Positions 26,053 through 35,358 of a stretch of 64,000 bases of DNA are shown piece by piece. The notes under the pieces were generated by a model. The model was not told where the DNA came from and did no database searches. It saw nothing but the letters and a program-made list of their open reading frames with translations. The DNA is from Aquimarina sp042434915 (GTDB lineage Bacteria; Bacteroidota; Bacteroidia; Flavobacteriales; Flavobacteriaceae): NCBI RefSeq assembly GCF_042434915.1, contig NZ_CP170198.1:744001-808000 (forward strand), read 5' to 3'. A program made the translations under genes and the position numbers. Numbering within the stretch: position 1 is the first letter of the stretch; each line of letters opens with the position of its first letter.

Positions 26053-27696
26053 TTAGAAAATGTCTGATATTAAATGTTCATAGGTCGCCGCAATACGATC
26101 CGCAAGTTCTCTAGCTTGTCCGATCCTCACCATTCCTTTTTCAGCATCGATTAGGTGAGTTTTATGAATTCCTTTACAATAGGTTTTAAAAGCCAATACA
26201 ACATCCTCTACAGTATCACCTGTATTCAATTTACCGTCGGTTATTATGTGCAGATTATGAACGGAATCTATAGCTGCACATAACCCTTTTACTTGTCTAA
26301 AACCTGCAGTTAAATTTGTTTTTCCTCCTGTTTTAAGTGTAGTTAGATATGTTTCAACTTCTTGTAGAAGAGTCGTTTGTTTAGTAATTAATTGTGCTTC
26401 TCCATCAAATAGAGAAATAATAGAAAACTGAGTGTTTTGTTTTTTATTTGCAACTGCAATCTTGCAAACACTTCCTTTTGCATAGGCTATAATTTGATCT
26501 TTTAGCATAGAGCCGCTAGAATCAATTAAAAATATATGATGCTGCTTTAAAAAGGTGGCTTTTCGCTTTGTCTTTAATTCAAATTTGTCGGTAGCGACAT
26601 ATTGACTTACGGTTTTTTTTGTATCCAAAACCAAAAGTTTACTATTGGGGTTATGAATTGAACTTGCTCCTTCCTGAAAGGTATTAGTAGTTTTTTCCTT
26701 TAGTTTATGAAAGGTATTTTGAGGAATTAAAACACCAATCTTTTCTTCTGTAGGAAAACTTTTTTTTGAAGGTGCTTCGGATGGTTGCTGGGTTTGATTT
26801 TCTAGAGATTTATTAGGGTTAGAAGGGCTTTTTGTACTTCTATGATCCAACACAAATTTGGCAATTGTATCAACATCGCTAATTTTGATATCAAAAGACT
26901 TATTAAAAGCGGCAAATGCCCTTGCTGTTTTTACTAACAATATATCTGCTCGCAAACCTTCTACATGATGTGCGATAGCCAGACGACTACAGTATTCAAT
27001 AATCCAATCAGTGACTTTAACAGAAGTTAAAATGTTTTTAGCAGCGATAATTTGCTTATAAATGACTACATCTTTTTCTTTGTAATTAGCAATAAATTCA
27101 GTTGGGTTATTGTCAAATTTAAAACGTTGTTTAACTATTTTTTGACGTATTACAGGATCTGTAGGTGTAGTTACAGTAACACTTAAACCAAAGCGATCCT
27201 TAAATTGTGGTCGCAGGCTTCCTTCTTCTGGATTCATAGATCCAATAAGACAAAATCTACTATCAAAAGTACGAGATAAACCTTCTCTCTCTAGGTAATA
27301 GTTACCAGAAGCAGCAGCATCTAATAAAACATCGGTTAGATAATCCTGTAATAAATTTACCTCGTCAACATATAATATACCTTGATGTGCCTGTGCCATC
27401 AAACCGAGATTTACTACTTCTTTTTTAGTATTGATAAGCTGTTCTAAATCTACACTACCGATAAGTCTGTCCTCAGAAACGCCAATTGGTAAATTTACAA
27501 AAGGATATTTTTGATAATCTCCCATTAGATTCGACAGCGATCGGATCAAAGTTGTTTTTCCTGTTCCTTTATCCCCAACAGCCAAAATTCCGCCAATGAG
27601 CGGGTCTATCAAATTTAAGATAAGTGCTAGCTTAAAATTATCTTGGCCAATTACAGCAGAAAAAGGAAAATTTTGTTGCTTCTTATTTTGTTTCAT
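26053..27696 (-). CDS. ChlI/ChlD-like AAA+ chelatase subunit with VWA domain
   Basis: A 547-residue fusion of a BchI/ChlI AAA+ ATPase (1-290) and a ChlD-like von Willebrand A domain (about 380-547), joined by a Pro- and Ser-rich linker (about 295-345). Walker A is GDKGTGKTT (41-49); the Walker B is ILYVDEVNLLQD; the sensor region is CLIGSMNPEEGSLRPQFKDRF. The VWA MIDAS motif is DSSGSM near residue 391. Such proteins energise CobN or BchH chelatases. No chlorophyll genes are seen and cobN is four genes downstream, so this is probably the ATPase of a CobN cobaltochelatase, replacing CobS and CobT. Its start overlaps the transporter gene by 4 bases. Confidence 0.9.
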   Translation of the reverse strand: MKQNKKQQNFPFSAVIGQDNFKLALILNLIDPLIGGILAVGDKGTGKTTLIRSLSNLMGDYQKYPFVNLPIGVSEDRLIGSVDLEQLINTKKEVVNLGLMAQAHQGILYVDEVNLLQDYLTDVLLDAAASGNYYLEREGLSRTFDSRFCLIGSMNPEEGSLRPQFKDRFGLSVTVTTPTDPVIRQKIVKQRFKFDNNPTEFIANYKEKDVVIYKQIIAAKNILTSVKVTDWIIEYCSRLAIAHHVEGLRADILLVKTARAFAAFNKSFDIKISDVDTIAKFVLDHRSTKSPSNPNKSLENQTQQPSEAPSKKSFPTEEKIGVLIPQNTFHKLKEKTTNTFQEGASSIHNPNSKLLVLDTKKTVSQYVATDKFELKTKRKATFLKQHHIFLIDSSGSMLKDQIIAYAKGSVCKIAVANKKQNTQFSIISLFDGEAQLITKQTTLLQEVETYLTTLKTGGKTNLTAGFRQVKGLCAAIDSVHNLHIITDGKLNTGDTVEDVVLAFKTYCKGIHKTHLIDAEKGMVRIGQARELADRIAATYEHLISDIF

Positions 27697-28409
27697 AATT
27701 GAGTAATACCTTTATATAGCCATATAATTCCTATTACGATCGACGCCGATCCAGCAATTGCATTCATCCATTTAAAAATCGATAAATTACGTTCCAAGAA
27801 CCGACTCATCACATGAATTAAGACATAACTATAAACTCCCATAGCCACTATGATTCCTAAAGATTCAATAACTAGGATTAGAACTGCCTCGCTTAGCGAT
27901 GTACTACTTAAGATAAGAGCCGATGTCAAAGCACCACCAGTACCTGCAAGTCCATGGAGCATTCCGATCCAAAATGATTTGTTCATTGGATTTACGGCAA
28001 TTTCTTCGCCTTTTGTACCATGTAGATGTATTGGATTAGAGAGTTCATGTTCGTGTGGTTCAATTTTTTTATGCTCATTTACCATCGTATTAATCACATG
28101 ATTTCTTTTGATGGCAACGATGCCCAACCATATCATTATAGGTCCCACGGCTAATTCGGCATAAAATGACATATCATTAATTACCAATGAGGCCATACTT
28201 TTAAAAAGCAATGCTACACCACCAAATAGTAAAAGGGTAACCGAATGACCAAATGCCCATTGTGATGCCTTACATACGGTTTTAAAACTAACCTTTTTAT
28301 TGTTAATAGCATTCTCTGTGGCCAATACAGAAACTGCGGTTACATGATCGGGTTCAAAGGAGTGCAAAATACCAGCCATTAAAGGTCGTACTAAAGAAAC
28401 TATTGTCAT
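27693..28409 (-). CDS. NiCoT/UreH-like membrane protein, probable cobalt transporter
   Basis: A 238-residue membrane protein with about six hydrophobic segments. The first segment carries H16-x4-D21-H22 (HSFEPDHVTAV), the HX4DH signature of NiCoT nickel/cobalt permeases, and a second small-residue segment reads GMLHGLAGTGGALTSALIL. A His-rich loop lies at about 115-135 (PHEHELSNPIHLHG). The size and the split pattern resemble the UreH/NicO group more than long NiCoT permeases. The gene overlaps both cbiD and the chelatase gene by 4 bases inside a cobalamin operon, so Co2+ is the likely ion; direction of transport cannot be told from the sequence. Confidence 0.75.
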   Translation of the reverse strand: MTIVSLVRPLMAGILHSFEPDHVTAVSVLATENAINNKKVSFKTVCKASQWAFGHSVTLLLFGGVALLFKSMASLVINDMSFYAELAVGPIMIWLGIVAIKRNHVINTMVNEHKKIEPHEHELSNPIHLHGTKGEEIAVNPMNKSFWIGMLHGLAGTGGALTSALILSSTSLSEAVLILVIESLGIIVAMGVYSYVLIHVMSRFLERNLSIFKWMNAIAGSASIVIGIIWLYKGITQL

Positions 28410-29491
28410 TTTTTAATGTATTTAATAAGTGTTCCGTCTTTGTGAATAAGGTAAATATCTAAGATTACCTGTTTTATTTTTATATGAGTATGTCGATAGC
28501 AGTGAGCCAATACGAGTTGAAAGAAGGGTGAATTTTGATTAAATTCGAATAATTCTACCAACCGTCCTGCCATAGATAAAGCTCTAATTTTATCTGCTTG
28601 TGTATAACCTACTTGTCTTGCTAACTCTATTATAAAGTCTTTATCCCAACTAGAAACACAACTATGGGTATCGGTTTTACCAGCAGCAAGTTTTACCGCT
28701 TTACCAAGCATGATACCAATACTTACTTTATTAATAGTGGAGTGATTAATTTTATCAAGAGTTTCACCAATCCAATTTCCGTAATGAATAAAAGCATATT
28801 CGGGTAGGTGCTTAAATTTGTCTGCTAGATACTTTTCGCTCCTAGCTCCCGAATTAAGTACGAGTTCTTTGGATTTATTAGCAACAGCGACATCAATCCC
28901 TTGAACAATACTAGCGATATAAGAAGAAGCAGAATAAGGTTTTACAATCCCTGTAGTTCCTAAGATTGAGATACCGTTTACTATGCCAACCCGTTCGTTG
29001 AGCGTACGTTTTGCTAATTTTTTACCATTAGTAACAAACACTGTGACGGCAACACCACACTCCAAATCATATGTATGCAGAAGCTTTTGAATAGCAGTAG
29101 TAATCATTTTGCGTGGCACTGGATTAATTGCAGGTTCACCAATAGCAAGTTCTAATCCTTTAAGAGTAACAGTACCAACACCATCTCCAGCAAAAAAGAG
29201 AATATCCCTTTGTTGTATTAATTTTACGATACAGCCGATTTCTGCTCCATTGGTTACATCGGGATCATCACCTGCATCTTTAATAACAGAGCATTTGGCA
29301 GTAGTTTTGGTGAATTCACAGTGATGAATCGGTATTGTAAGTTGTTTGTCAATAGGAAGATGTACATTAACAAAGGCATTCTTTTTTTGATGAATAATCG
29401 CCAGTAGTCCTGCTTTTGCAGCTGCTGTTGCACAGGTACCAGTCGTAAATCCATCTTTTAAAGGACCTTTTGGTGGTTCTCTCAAACTCAT
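28406..29491 (-). CDS. cbiD: Cobalt-precorrin-5B C1-methyltransferase
   Basis: CbiD, 361 residues, methylates C1 of cobalt-precorrin-5B in the early-cobalt route. It starts with the typical LKDGFTTGTCATAAAKAG and contains VIKDAGDDPDVTNGAEIGC and GDGVGTVTLKGLELAIGEPAINPVPR, then GILGTTG-like ISILGTTGIVKPYS, all family signatures. CbiD occurs only in the cobalt-early pathway, so it helps to fix the pathway type here. It overlaps both neighbours by 4 bases (cobK upstream, transporter downstream). Confidence 0.96.
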   Translation of the reverse strand: MSLREPPKGPLKDGFTTGTCATAAAKAGLLAIIHQKKNAFVNVHLPIDKQLTIPIHHCEFTKTTAKCSVIKDAGDDPDVTNGAEIGCIVKLIQQRDILFFAGDGVGTVTLKGLELAIGEPAINPVPRKMITTAIQKLLHTYDLECGVAVTVFVTNGKKLAKRTLNERVGIVNGISILGTTGIVKPYSASSYIASIVQGIDVAVANKSKELVLNSGARSEKYLADKFKHLPEYAFIHYGNWIGETLDKINHSTINKVSIGIMLGKAVKLAAGKTDTHSCVSSWDKDFIIELARQVGYTQADKIRALSMAGRLVELFEFNQNSPFFQLVLAHCYRHTHIKIKQVILDIYLIHKDGTLIKYIKK

Positions 29492-30270
29492 ACGATAGGA
29501 TTTTTTAGTAGTGATGAGACAGCTTGTGTAGATACTAATAAATCATAGACTTCAGCTTCATTAAATACTTGTTTAAAATACGAAGGAAGATCAGGTTGTG
29601 TTATAATTAGTATTTTTGTGTTAGTGTGCAATGCAGCTTGAATTTTAGTACTTAAAAAACCGCTATTGCCAGTTTCTTTGGTAAGAATATAAGCTATATT
29701 TTTATTTGTGATAAGGGCAATTTCTTCATCTAAGTTTGAAGAAGGTAAGCCTAGAATCAATTGTGATTTAGGAAAATTATCAAGACTTGCAATAGCTAAG
29801 GATTCGGGTCTGTTTAAGATTCTAAAATAAGTAGTGTTATGTTGCCACCATGATTTTAGTTTTTTGATTGATTGCACACCCGTGAGAGCTAATAAAGTCT
29901 TATTTTTTTCTAATATTTCTAATGCAGCAGCGTAGGTACCAACATAGGAAACCAAGGGATGCTTTGTTTTGGGAAGTAGTTTGCGTCCAAATCGAATAAC
30001 AGGTATTTGTAAAGCTTCAGCTACTTTGGCAACTGTGGTATGAAGTATTTCAGCAAATGGATGAGCAGCATTGATGATTGTATGAATTCTATGCTCAACA
30101 ATATATTGTTTTAAAAGTACTTGGGTCAATGCACCATACCGATAGCTTGCAATATTGGTTGTTTCAAACGAAATATTGGTTTTGGTAGAGTACACAAAAG
30201 GGATCTCTTTTTCCTGTAGCAGTGCTGCTATTTTTTTTCCTTCGGTAGTTCCTCCAAATACTAGTATCAT
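29488..30270 (-). CDS. cbiJ: Precorrin-6A / cobalt-precorrin-6A reductase
   Basis: A 260-residue CobK/CbiJ reductase that reduces the macrocycle of (cobalt-)precorrin-6A using a nicotinamide cofactor. The N-terminal nucleotide-binding loop is MILVFGGTTEGKKIAALL. IINAAHPFAEILHTTVAKVAEALQIPVIRFGR spans the family core and TKETGNSGFLSTKIQAAL the C-terminal domain. The gene is 24 bases after cbiG-cbiF and overlaps cbiD by 4 bases. CobK and CbiJ are homologous; I use cbiJ because CbiD and CbiG are present. Confidence 0.93.
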   Translation of the reverse strand: MILVFGGTTEGKKIAALLQEKEIPFVYSTKTNISFETTNIASYRYGALTQVLLKQYIVEHRIHTIINAAHPFAEILHTTVAKVAEALQIPVIRFGRKLLPKTKHPLVSYVGTYAAALEILEKNKTLLALTGVQSIKKLKSWWQHNTTYFRILNRPESLAIASLDNFPKSQLILGLPSSNLDEEIALITNKNIAYILTKETGNSGFLSTKIQAALHTNTKILIITQPDLPSYFKQVFNEAEVYDLLVSTQAVSSLLKNPIV

Positions 30271-30294
30271 TTGTTTTTTGATTATAAAGATTTC

Positions 30295-32136
30295 TTATTC
30301 TGTAACAACAAACTTTTTATTAGTTCTAAAAATATGCTTCCATTCTGGACTATATAATTGAGATCTGTTTTTACGAGCACCAATGGCATGTCCCACAACG
30401 ATTAAAACCGTTCGTGTTTTCTTACTCTTTTTTACAATTGCTGCAAGATTTTGTAAAGTTCCTTCATAAATTTCTTCATCTTTCCAAGTAATTCTATACA
30501 TAACAGCTACTGGGGTATTAGCGTCAAAATGTTCTAATAGTTGCGCCTGCACTTTTGCGGCAATACCAGCACTTAAAAAGATACACATGGTAGCATTAGT
30601 TGCTGCAAACGCTGCAATATTTTCTTTTACAGGCATTGGGGTTTTACCCTCTCCGCGAGTTAGAACTATAGATTGTACTACCTCGGGTATGGTAAATTCG
30701 GATTTTAAGACGGCAGCAGCTGCGCTAAAAGAGGAAATCCCAGGTACGATAAAGTAATCCATCTCTAGCGCATCAAAAATTGTCATTTGCTCTTGTATAG
30801 CTCCATATAACGAAGGATCACCGCATTGTAAACGTACAATCGAATTTCCTTTCTTATAATGTGTTTGCATTAGTGAGACTTGTTCTTCGAGAGTCATCAT
30901 GGCCGAGTTTCTAACAATGGCATCGGGTTTACACCAATTTGTCATTTCTTCGGGAATCAAGCTTCCGGCATACAGTACACAATCGGCTTGTTCTAGATAT
31001 AGTTTGCCTTTTACGGTGATTAATTCTTCGTCTCCAGGTCCCGCGCCAATGATAGCAATTGTAGCCTTACGCACGCTTTTTACATCGATTGCTACCGAAA
31101 AAGTGAATTTCTCACTCGTATTGATATGAATTTTTTGTTTTTCGATCAGTAATTCAGTATTTCCAGAAAGCAATAGAGCACAGGATTCTGATACACCATC
31201 TACGCCAATTTTGGATTGAACCATTTTACTAGGATTAGGTATCGAGATAGTGTTAATTTTTGCAGGTGTAAATGTGCTATAAACGATATTGTTTTCTCTA
31301 CAAAAATCTAAATAAGCTTGTTGCGAAGCTTTAATATCGATAGAACCAAAGTTTTTTATGGCAGAAAAATGTAATCCTTTGGCTTCAAATTGTTGTTTTA
31401 AAGTTTCTTGAAAAAGAAGTGAATCGAGTTTTTTTGAACAACCTGATCCTACTGAAAGTACTTTTGGAATGAAAAATAAACTTGGTATACTTGGTTTATA
31501 TATTTTATAACTTACTGCAATAAATAATTCAAATTGCGTATAATCAATGTCGGCTTCATCATAAAAAATAGTTACAAAAGTAGGTGTCGTTTTTTCTAAA
31601 TAACGAGTACCACTATCTTTGATATCTAAAAGTAAGGCTGTTGATTTGTTGTTAACAAATAATGCCATTATTGTATTCATGGATACCGTATTTTTAGTTT
31701 TCCATTCATACTGACTACCTAGAATATCCAATGCCCAAATATTTTGTACATCACTAGAAGTAGATATAACCGGAGTTGCTCCCAAAATAGTTGCAACTTT
31801 TATTGCAAAGTCATTAGCACCTCCTTTATGGCCACTTAACACCGATTGAACATGTAATCCTAAATCATCTACAGAAATCACCGCAGGATCGGTATTTTTA
31901 TCTCGAATATGGGGTGCTATTAGACGTACACAAATACCTAAGGCACTTACAAAACAAATGCCTTCTAATTTTGAAAAATTGTGATTGAGATAGTCCGAAA
32001 TCGATGGGATGCTTGATACAGTATCATAAGGAGTCTCTAGGGTTGTTATTACCAAGGATTTTGGAAACTCTTTTTGAAGCGTAACGGCTATCTTTACACC
32101 TAATTCTGTTACTGCTATAATGGCTATTTTTTTCAT
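30295..32136 (-). CDS. CbiG-CbiF fusion: cobalt-precorrin-5A hydrolase / C11-methyltransferase
   Basis: A 613-residue fusion of two consecutive pathway enzymes. Residues 1-345 are CbiG (AIIAVTELGVKIAVTLQKEF, SALGICVRLIAPHIRDKNTDPAVISVDDLG, VLSGHKGGANDFAIKVA, and the C-terminal VLSVGSGCSKKLDS), which opens the delta-lactone with loss of the C20 fragment. Residues from about 355 are CbiF/CobM (IIGAGPGDEELITVKGKLYL, RLQCGDPSLYGAIQEQM, VPGISSFSAAAAVLKSEFTIP), the SAM-dependent C11-methyltransferase. Biochemically CbiF makes cobalt-precorrin-5A, which CbiG then opens, so fusion lets the product pass directly. It overlaps the cbiE-cbiT gene by 4 bases. Confidence 0.93.
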   Translation of the reverse strand: MKKIAIIAVTELGVKIAVTLQKEFPKSLVITTLETPYDTVSSIPSISDYLNHNFSKLEGICFVSALGICVRLIAPHIRDKNTDPAVISVDDLGLHVQSVLSGHKGGANDFAIKVATILGATPVISTSSDVQNIWALDILGSQYEWKTKNTVSMNTIMALFVNNKSTALLLDIKDSGTRYLEKTTPTFVTIFYDEADIDYTQFELFIAVSYKIYKPSIPSLFFIPKVLSVGSGCSKKLDSLLFQETLKQQFEAKGLHFSAIKNFGSIDIKASQQAYLDFCRENNIVYSTFTPAKINTISIPNPSKMVQSKIGVDGVSESCALLLSGNTELLIEKQKIHINTSEKFTFSVAIDVKSVRKATIAIIGAGPGDEELITVKGKLYLEQADCVLYAGSLIPEEMTNWCKPDAIVRNSAMMTLEEQVSLMQTHYKKGNSIVRLQCGDPSLYGAIQEQMTIFDALEMDYFIVPGISSFSAAAAVLKSEFTIPEVVQSIVLTRGEGKTPMPVKENIAAFAATNATMCIFLSAGIAAKVQAQLLEHFDANTPVAVMYRITWKDEEIYEGTLQNLAAIVKKSKKTRTVLIVVGHAIGARKNRSQLYSPEWKHIFRTNKKFVVTE

Positions 32137-33338
32137 TTTTTTCTCTTTTCTGCTGCGTGGATATAGATCTTATTATGGTTGTTAACCTGAATGGTGGTTG
32201 ACTGAATCGAAAAATTTAAGGCTGTAAGTTCTCCAATAAATATAGAAGTACTAGTTTCAGTTACCGCGTTGGTTACTAGTCTTACCAATGGATTTAAAGT
32301 AAGAATTTGATGAATCAACTCTTTTAAACGTCCACCATGACCTCCAATAAAAACTACATCGGGAATCGGATATTTTTTTAAGTTGACATCAAAAAAATCG
32401 TTGATAACAATATCGATACCAGGCGCAGAGAGTTGTTCTATATTTGATTGAATAATAGGCGCACACTCTTTTCGCTTTTCGAATGCGAAGATTTTTAAAT
32501 GTGGAAAATATTGTTTGGCTGCTATAGCTATAGAACCAGTACAAGAACCAACATCCCAAAAAACAGTTTTATTTTGTAACTGTAGCGCATTTATAGTGCT
32601 TAAGCGAATGGGCATTTTTGTAATCATATTTGGACGATTTGTTAACGGAATAAAATTTTCGTCAGCAATACCAAATACTTTTGCTTTAGGCTTTGTTTGT
32701 TTTAATAAGATACAGTTTAATGGGTGATGTGTTTTTTTTGAGCAAGTAACCAAGTCAAGTTGTTCTATATACTCATCGTCACCGTCTAGAGATTCTCCAA
32801 CAGTAATGGTGTAGTTATTAAAACCATACTGTAACATGCGCTTTGCAATAATGGATGGTGTTTTTGTATAATCGGTCAATACACCAATTAATGTACTCCT
32901 GCTAATTAGCGCTTCGTCCAAGGTAGACCAATCTCTCCCGTGAACTGATACGGTTTTTAATTGATTATAATTTGTTTGAGTTTTGTGACAGAGTAATTGA
33001 ATACTATTAAAATATGGAAATGCTTTTAGCGTAGCGTGGGGTAATAAACGTTGCAAAGTATTTCCAAAACCATAGAAAAAGGGGTCGCCAGAAGCAAATA
33101 CCACAATCGAAGCGTCAACTGTTTTGTAGTTTTCCATTAAGGTATCCATTTTACCTGAAATTTCAATCCACTTATGATTTTTGGGTAGTAATGGTTGTAC
33201 CAATTGATATTGACGTTTTCCACCAGAAAATACGGTCGATACTTTAATGAGTTGTAGCACTTCACTATTCCAAACGGGAGTAGAGTGATTACTAATACCA
33301 ATCAAATAAAAATCAATATGTTTTGTGGTCTTAGTCAT
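32133..33338 (-). CDS. cobL: CbiE-CbiT fusion: (cobalt-)precorrin-7 C5,15-methyltransferase
   Basis: A 401-residue CobL-type protein. The N-terminal half (about 1-205) is the CbiE tetrapyrrole methylase, with VVFASGDPFFYGFGNTLQRL and TVSVHGRDWSTL; the C-terminal half (from about 225) is CbiT, a Rossmann-like methyltransferase with VFWDVGSCTGSIAIAAKQYF and PDVVFIGGHGGRLKELIHQIL. Together they methylate C5 and C15 and decarboxylate the C12 acetate side chain. It lies 3 bases after bluB and overlaps cbiG-cbiF by 4 bases. Single-chain CobL is common; CbiE and CbiT are separate in enteric bacteria. Confidence 0.94.
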   Translation of the reverse strand: MTKTTKHIDFYLIGISNHSTPVWNSEVLQLIKVSTVFSGGKRQYQLVQPLLPKNHKWIEISGKMDTLMENYKTVDASIVVFASGDPFFYGFGNTLQRLLPHATLKAFPYFNSIQLLCHKTQTNYNQLKTVSVHGRDWSTLDEALISRSTLIGVLTDYTKTPSIIAKRMLQYGFNNYTITVGESLDGDDEYIEQLDLVTCSKKTHHPLNCILLKQTKPKAKVFGIADENFIPLTNRPNMITKMPIRLSTINALQLQNKTVFWDVGSCTGSIAIAAKQYFPHLKIFAFEKRKECAPIIQSNIEQLSAPGIDIVINDFFDVNLKKYPIPDVVFIGGHGGRLKELIHQILTLNPLVRLVTNAVTETSTSIFIGELTALNFSIQSTTIQVNNHNKIYIHAAEKRKK

Positions 33339-33341
33339 TTA

Positions 33342-33980
33342 TTAATAAGATTCTTTAATGATAACGTCGTTAATATTCTTACGATTTTCCCATTGTAAAC
33401 GTTCTAGTTCAGGCTTTTTATAAAACTCATCTACATAACCCAAACAGAGGTAACCAACTAATTGTCGGTCGATAGGAGCTTTTAAAATTTTTTTGACTTT
33501 GTCAGGGTTTAAAATACTTACCCAACCTAAACCAATATCCAAAGCCCGCGCCATCAACCACATATTTTGAATAGCACAAACTACCGAATAGATGCCTGAC
33601 TCTTTCATAGTGGTTTGTCCTAATACAGTTTCTTGGCTAGGTTTATAAAAAACAGCGATGTTTACCGCAGATTCTAAGATACCTTCTAACTTTAATTGAT
33701 TGTAAGCATGGGTTTTCTTTTTATTAAAAAGAGTTTTTGCTTTTTCGTTTTCTTCAAAAAAACTGTCTTTTATCTTATTTCTGGTAGCAAAATCACTAAT
33801 GATGACAAACTCCCATGGTTGAGAAAAACCAACCGAGGGTGCATTGACTCCAGCAAATAGAATCTTATCTAACTTATCTTGAGCAATCGGTTTGTCTATA
33901 AAACGATTTCCTCTCACATCTCTTCTCGCTAGTATTATTTGCTCTAAAGTTTCGATATTTTCTGGAGTAAATTTTTTCAT
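33342..33980 (-). CDS. bluB: 5,6-dimethylbenzimidazole synthase BluB
   Basis: A 212-residue flavin-dependent enzyme of the nitroreductase fold that converts FMNH2 and O2 to dimethylbenzimidazole, the lower ligand of B12. I use the ATG at 33980, because a longer frame to 34028 runs into the cbiH-cbiC gene and lacks the BluB start. Family segments are LEQIILARRDVRGNRF, LFAGVNAPSVGFSQPWEFVII, QNMWLMARALDIGLGWVSIL and LVGYLCLGYVDEFYKKPELE. It starts one base after the cbiH-cbiC stop. Its O2 requirement shows that this 'anaerobic-type' corrin pathway operates in an aerobe or microaerobe. Confidence 0.95.
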   Translation of the reverse strand: MKKFTPENIETLEQIILARRDVRGNRFIDKPIAQDKLDKILFAGVNAPSVGFSQPWEFVIISDFATRNKIKDSFFEENEKAKTLFNKKKTHAYNQLKLEGILESAVNIAVFYKPSQETVLGQTTMKESGIYSVVCAIQNMWLMARALDIGLGWVSILNPDKVKKILKAPIDRQLVGYLCLGYVDEFYKKPELERLQWENRKNINDVIIKESY

Positions 33981-33981
33981 A

Positions 33982-35358
33982 TTATTTTTTAAAAAAGTTT
34001 GAAGCATCTGGCAGAGTAAAAGCTGCATTTACGATTGCGGCAGCAACATTACTGCCACCACGGTTACCTTCAACAATTACCCAATCTGTAAAGCTTATTT
34101 GTGATAATTGCTCCTTTGCTTCTAATACGTTTACAAAACCAACAGGTACACCGATAACTCCAGCCGGTTTAAAACTTGTATTTCTTCTTAATTGTTCAAC
34201 AATTTCGAATAAAGCAGTGGGCGCGTTTCCAACTACATATAAGGCATTGGGAAATTGATCAATAGCTTTTCTAATACCAGCTTGCGAGCGTGTTAAATTA
34301 GCTTCTTTTGCTACTACTTGAACGTCTTCATCATTTAATAGACAGTGTATTTGATTGCCGTATTGTTTAACAAAAGCTTTGGTAATTCCAGCTTTTACCA
34401 TGGTAACATCAGTCACGATATCACCACCATTGATCAGATGAGTATGCCAGTGTTGAATAGCTTGTTCAGTAGCCAAATAGTGATTAAAATCTTCTAATAT
34501 ACCTGTAGTATGAATAATTCTTGTTATCGCCCATTGATCGGCAATAGTGACAGGTAGATCTTTGATATGTTCTGTAACAATTCTAAAACTTTCTTGCTGT
34601 ATTTCTTCACCCGTATGGGGTTTTCTATCTAGATACCCGCGAGGTGTAACTAAAAAATTTTTAAACTGAAAGGTTTGTGAATTCCCAATCATTACTAAAC
34701 AGAACATATCTACCTCTTCGGTATTAAACTCACCAAGCGTAGTAATTTTTATTTCTTCTTCTGGTCGGGTTACATGTCTTATAATAGCAACGGGAGTAGT
34801 AGGAGAGCGTTCTTCTAAAAATATTTTTTGGAGCTTTCCAAGTTGCCAATGTCTTTTTTCACTTCTTGGGTTGTACAAGCTAGTTACAAAATCCCCCATA
34901 GCTGCAGCTCTTATTCTTTTTTCAATTGTGTTCCAAGGAGTCATTAAATCAGATAATGATATACAGCAAAAATCATGACCCAAAGGAGCTCCTAATTTAC
35001 TACCAGCAGCTAGAAAGGCAGAAACTCCTGGTAAGGTTTCTAGTGTTATGGTATTTTGATTTTCTTTGGATACTATTTCATAAACTATAGCTGCCATGGC
35101 ATAAATACTGGCATCACCAGAACCTATAACCACCACATGTTTATCTTCTTTGGCCTTTTCGATTGCTTTATGAGCTCTTACTTCTTCTTTACCTAATGGC
35201 ATAGCGATCAACTCAGCACTTTTTTTAAATAGCGATTGTGCAAATTGAAAATAATAGTCATAACCAATGATAACATCCGCTCTTTCTAAAGCATGTTTTA
35301 CAATAGGTAACATATAATTTATATCTCCAGGACCAAGCCCTGCAACAGTTATTTTCAT
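33982..35358 (-). CDS. CbiH-CbiC fusion: C17-methyltransferase / precorrin-8 methylmutase
   Basis: A 458-residue fusion. Residues 1-245 are CbiH/CobJ (ITVAGLGPGDINYMLPIVKHAL, VVVIGSGDASIYAMAAIVYEI, LPGVSAFLAAGSKLGAPLGHDFCCISLSDLMTPW, TSLYNPRSEKR), the SAM-dependent ring-contraction methyltransferase. Residues 250-458 are CbiC/CobH (QESFRIVTEHIKDLP, IIHTTGILEDFNHYLAT, GGDIVTDVTMVKAGITK, GNAPTALFEIVEQL, GVIGVPVGFVNVLEAKEQL), which moves a methyl group to give (cobalt-)hydrobyrinate. Within the pathway these two steps are not consecutive, so the fusion is for co-expression or complex formation rather than direct channelling. It overlaps cbiL by 4 bases. Confidence 0.94.
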   Translation of the reverse strand: MKITVAGLGPGDINYMLPIVKHALERADVIIGYDYYFQFAQSLFKKSAELIAMPLGKEEVRAHKAIEKAKEDKHVVVIGSGDASIYAMAAIVYEIVSKENQNTITLETLPGVSAFLAAGSKLGAPLGHDFCCISLSDLMTPWNTIEKRIRAAAMGDFVTSLYNPRSEKRHWQLGKLQKIFLEERSPTTPVAIIRHVTRPEEEIKITTLGEFNTEEVDMFCLVMIGNSQTFQFKNFLVTPRGYLDRKPHTGEEIQQESFRIVTEHIKDLPVTIADQWAITRIIHTTGILEDFNHYLATEQAIQHWHTHLINGGDIVTDVTMVKAGITKAFVKQYGNQIHCLLNDEDVQVVAKEANLTRSQAGIRKAIDQFPNALYVVGNAPTALFEIVEQLRRNTSFKPAGVIGVPVGFVNVLEAKEQLSQISFTDWVIVEGNRGGSNVAAAIVNAAFTLPDASNFFKK

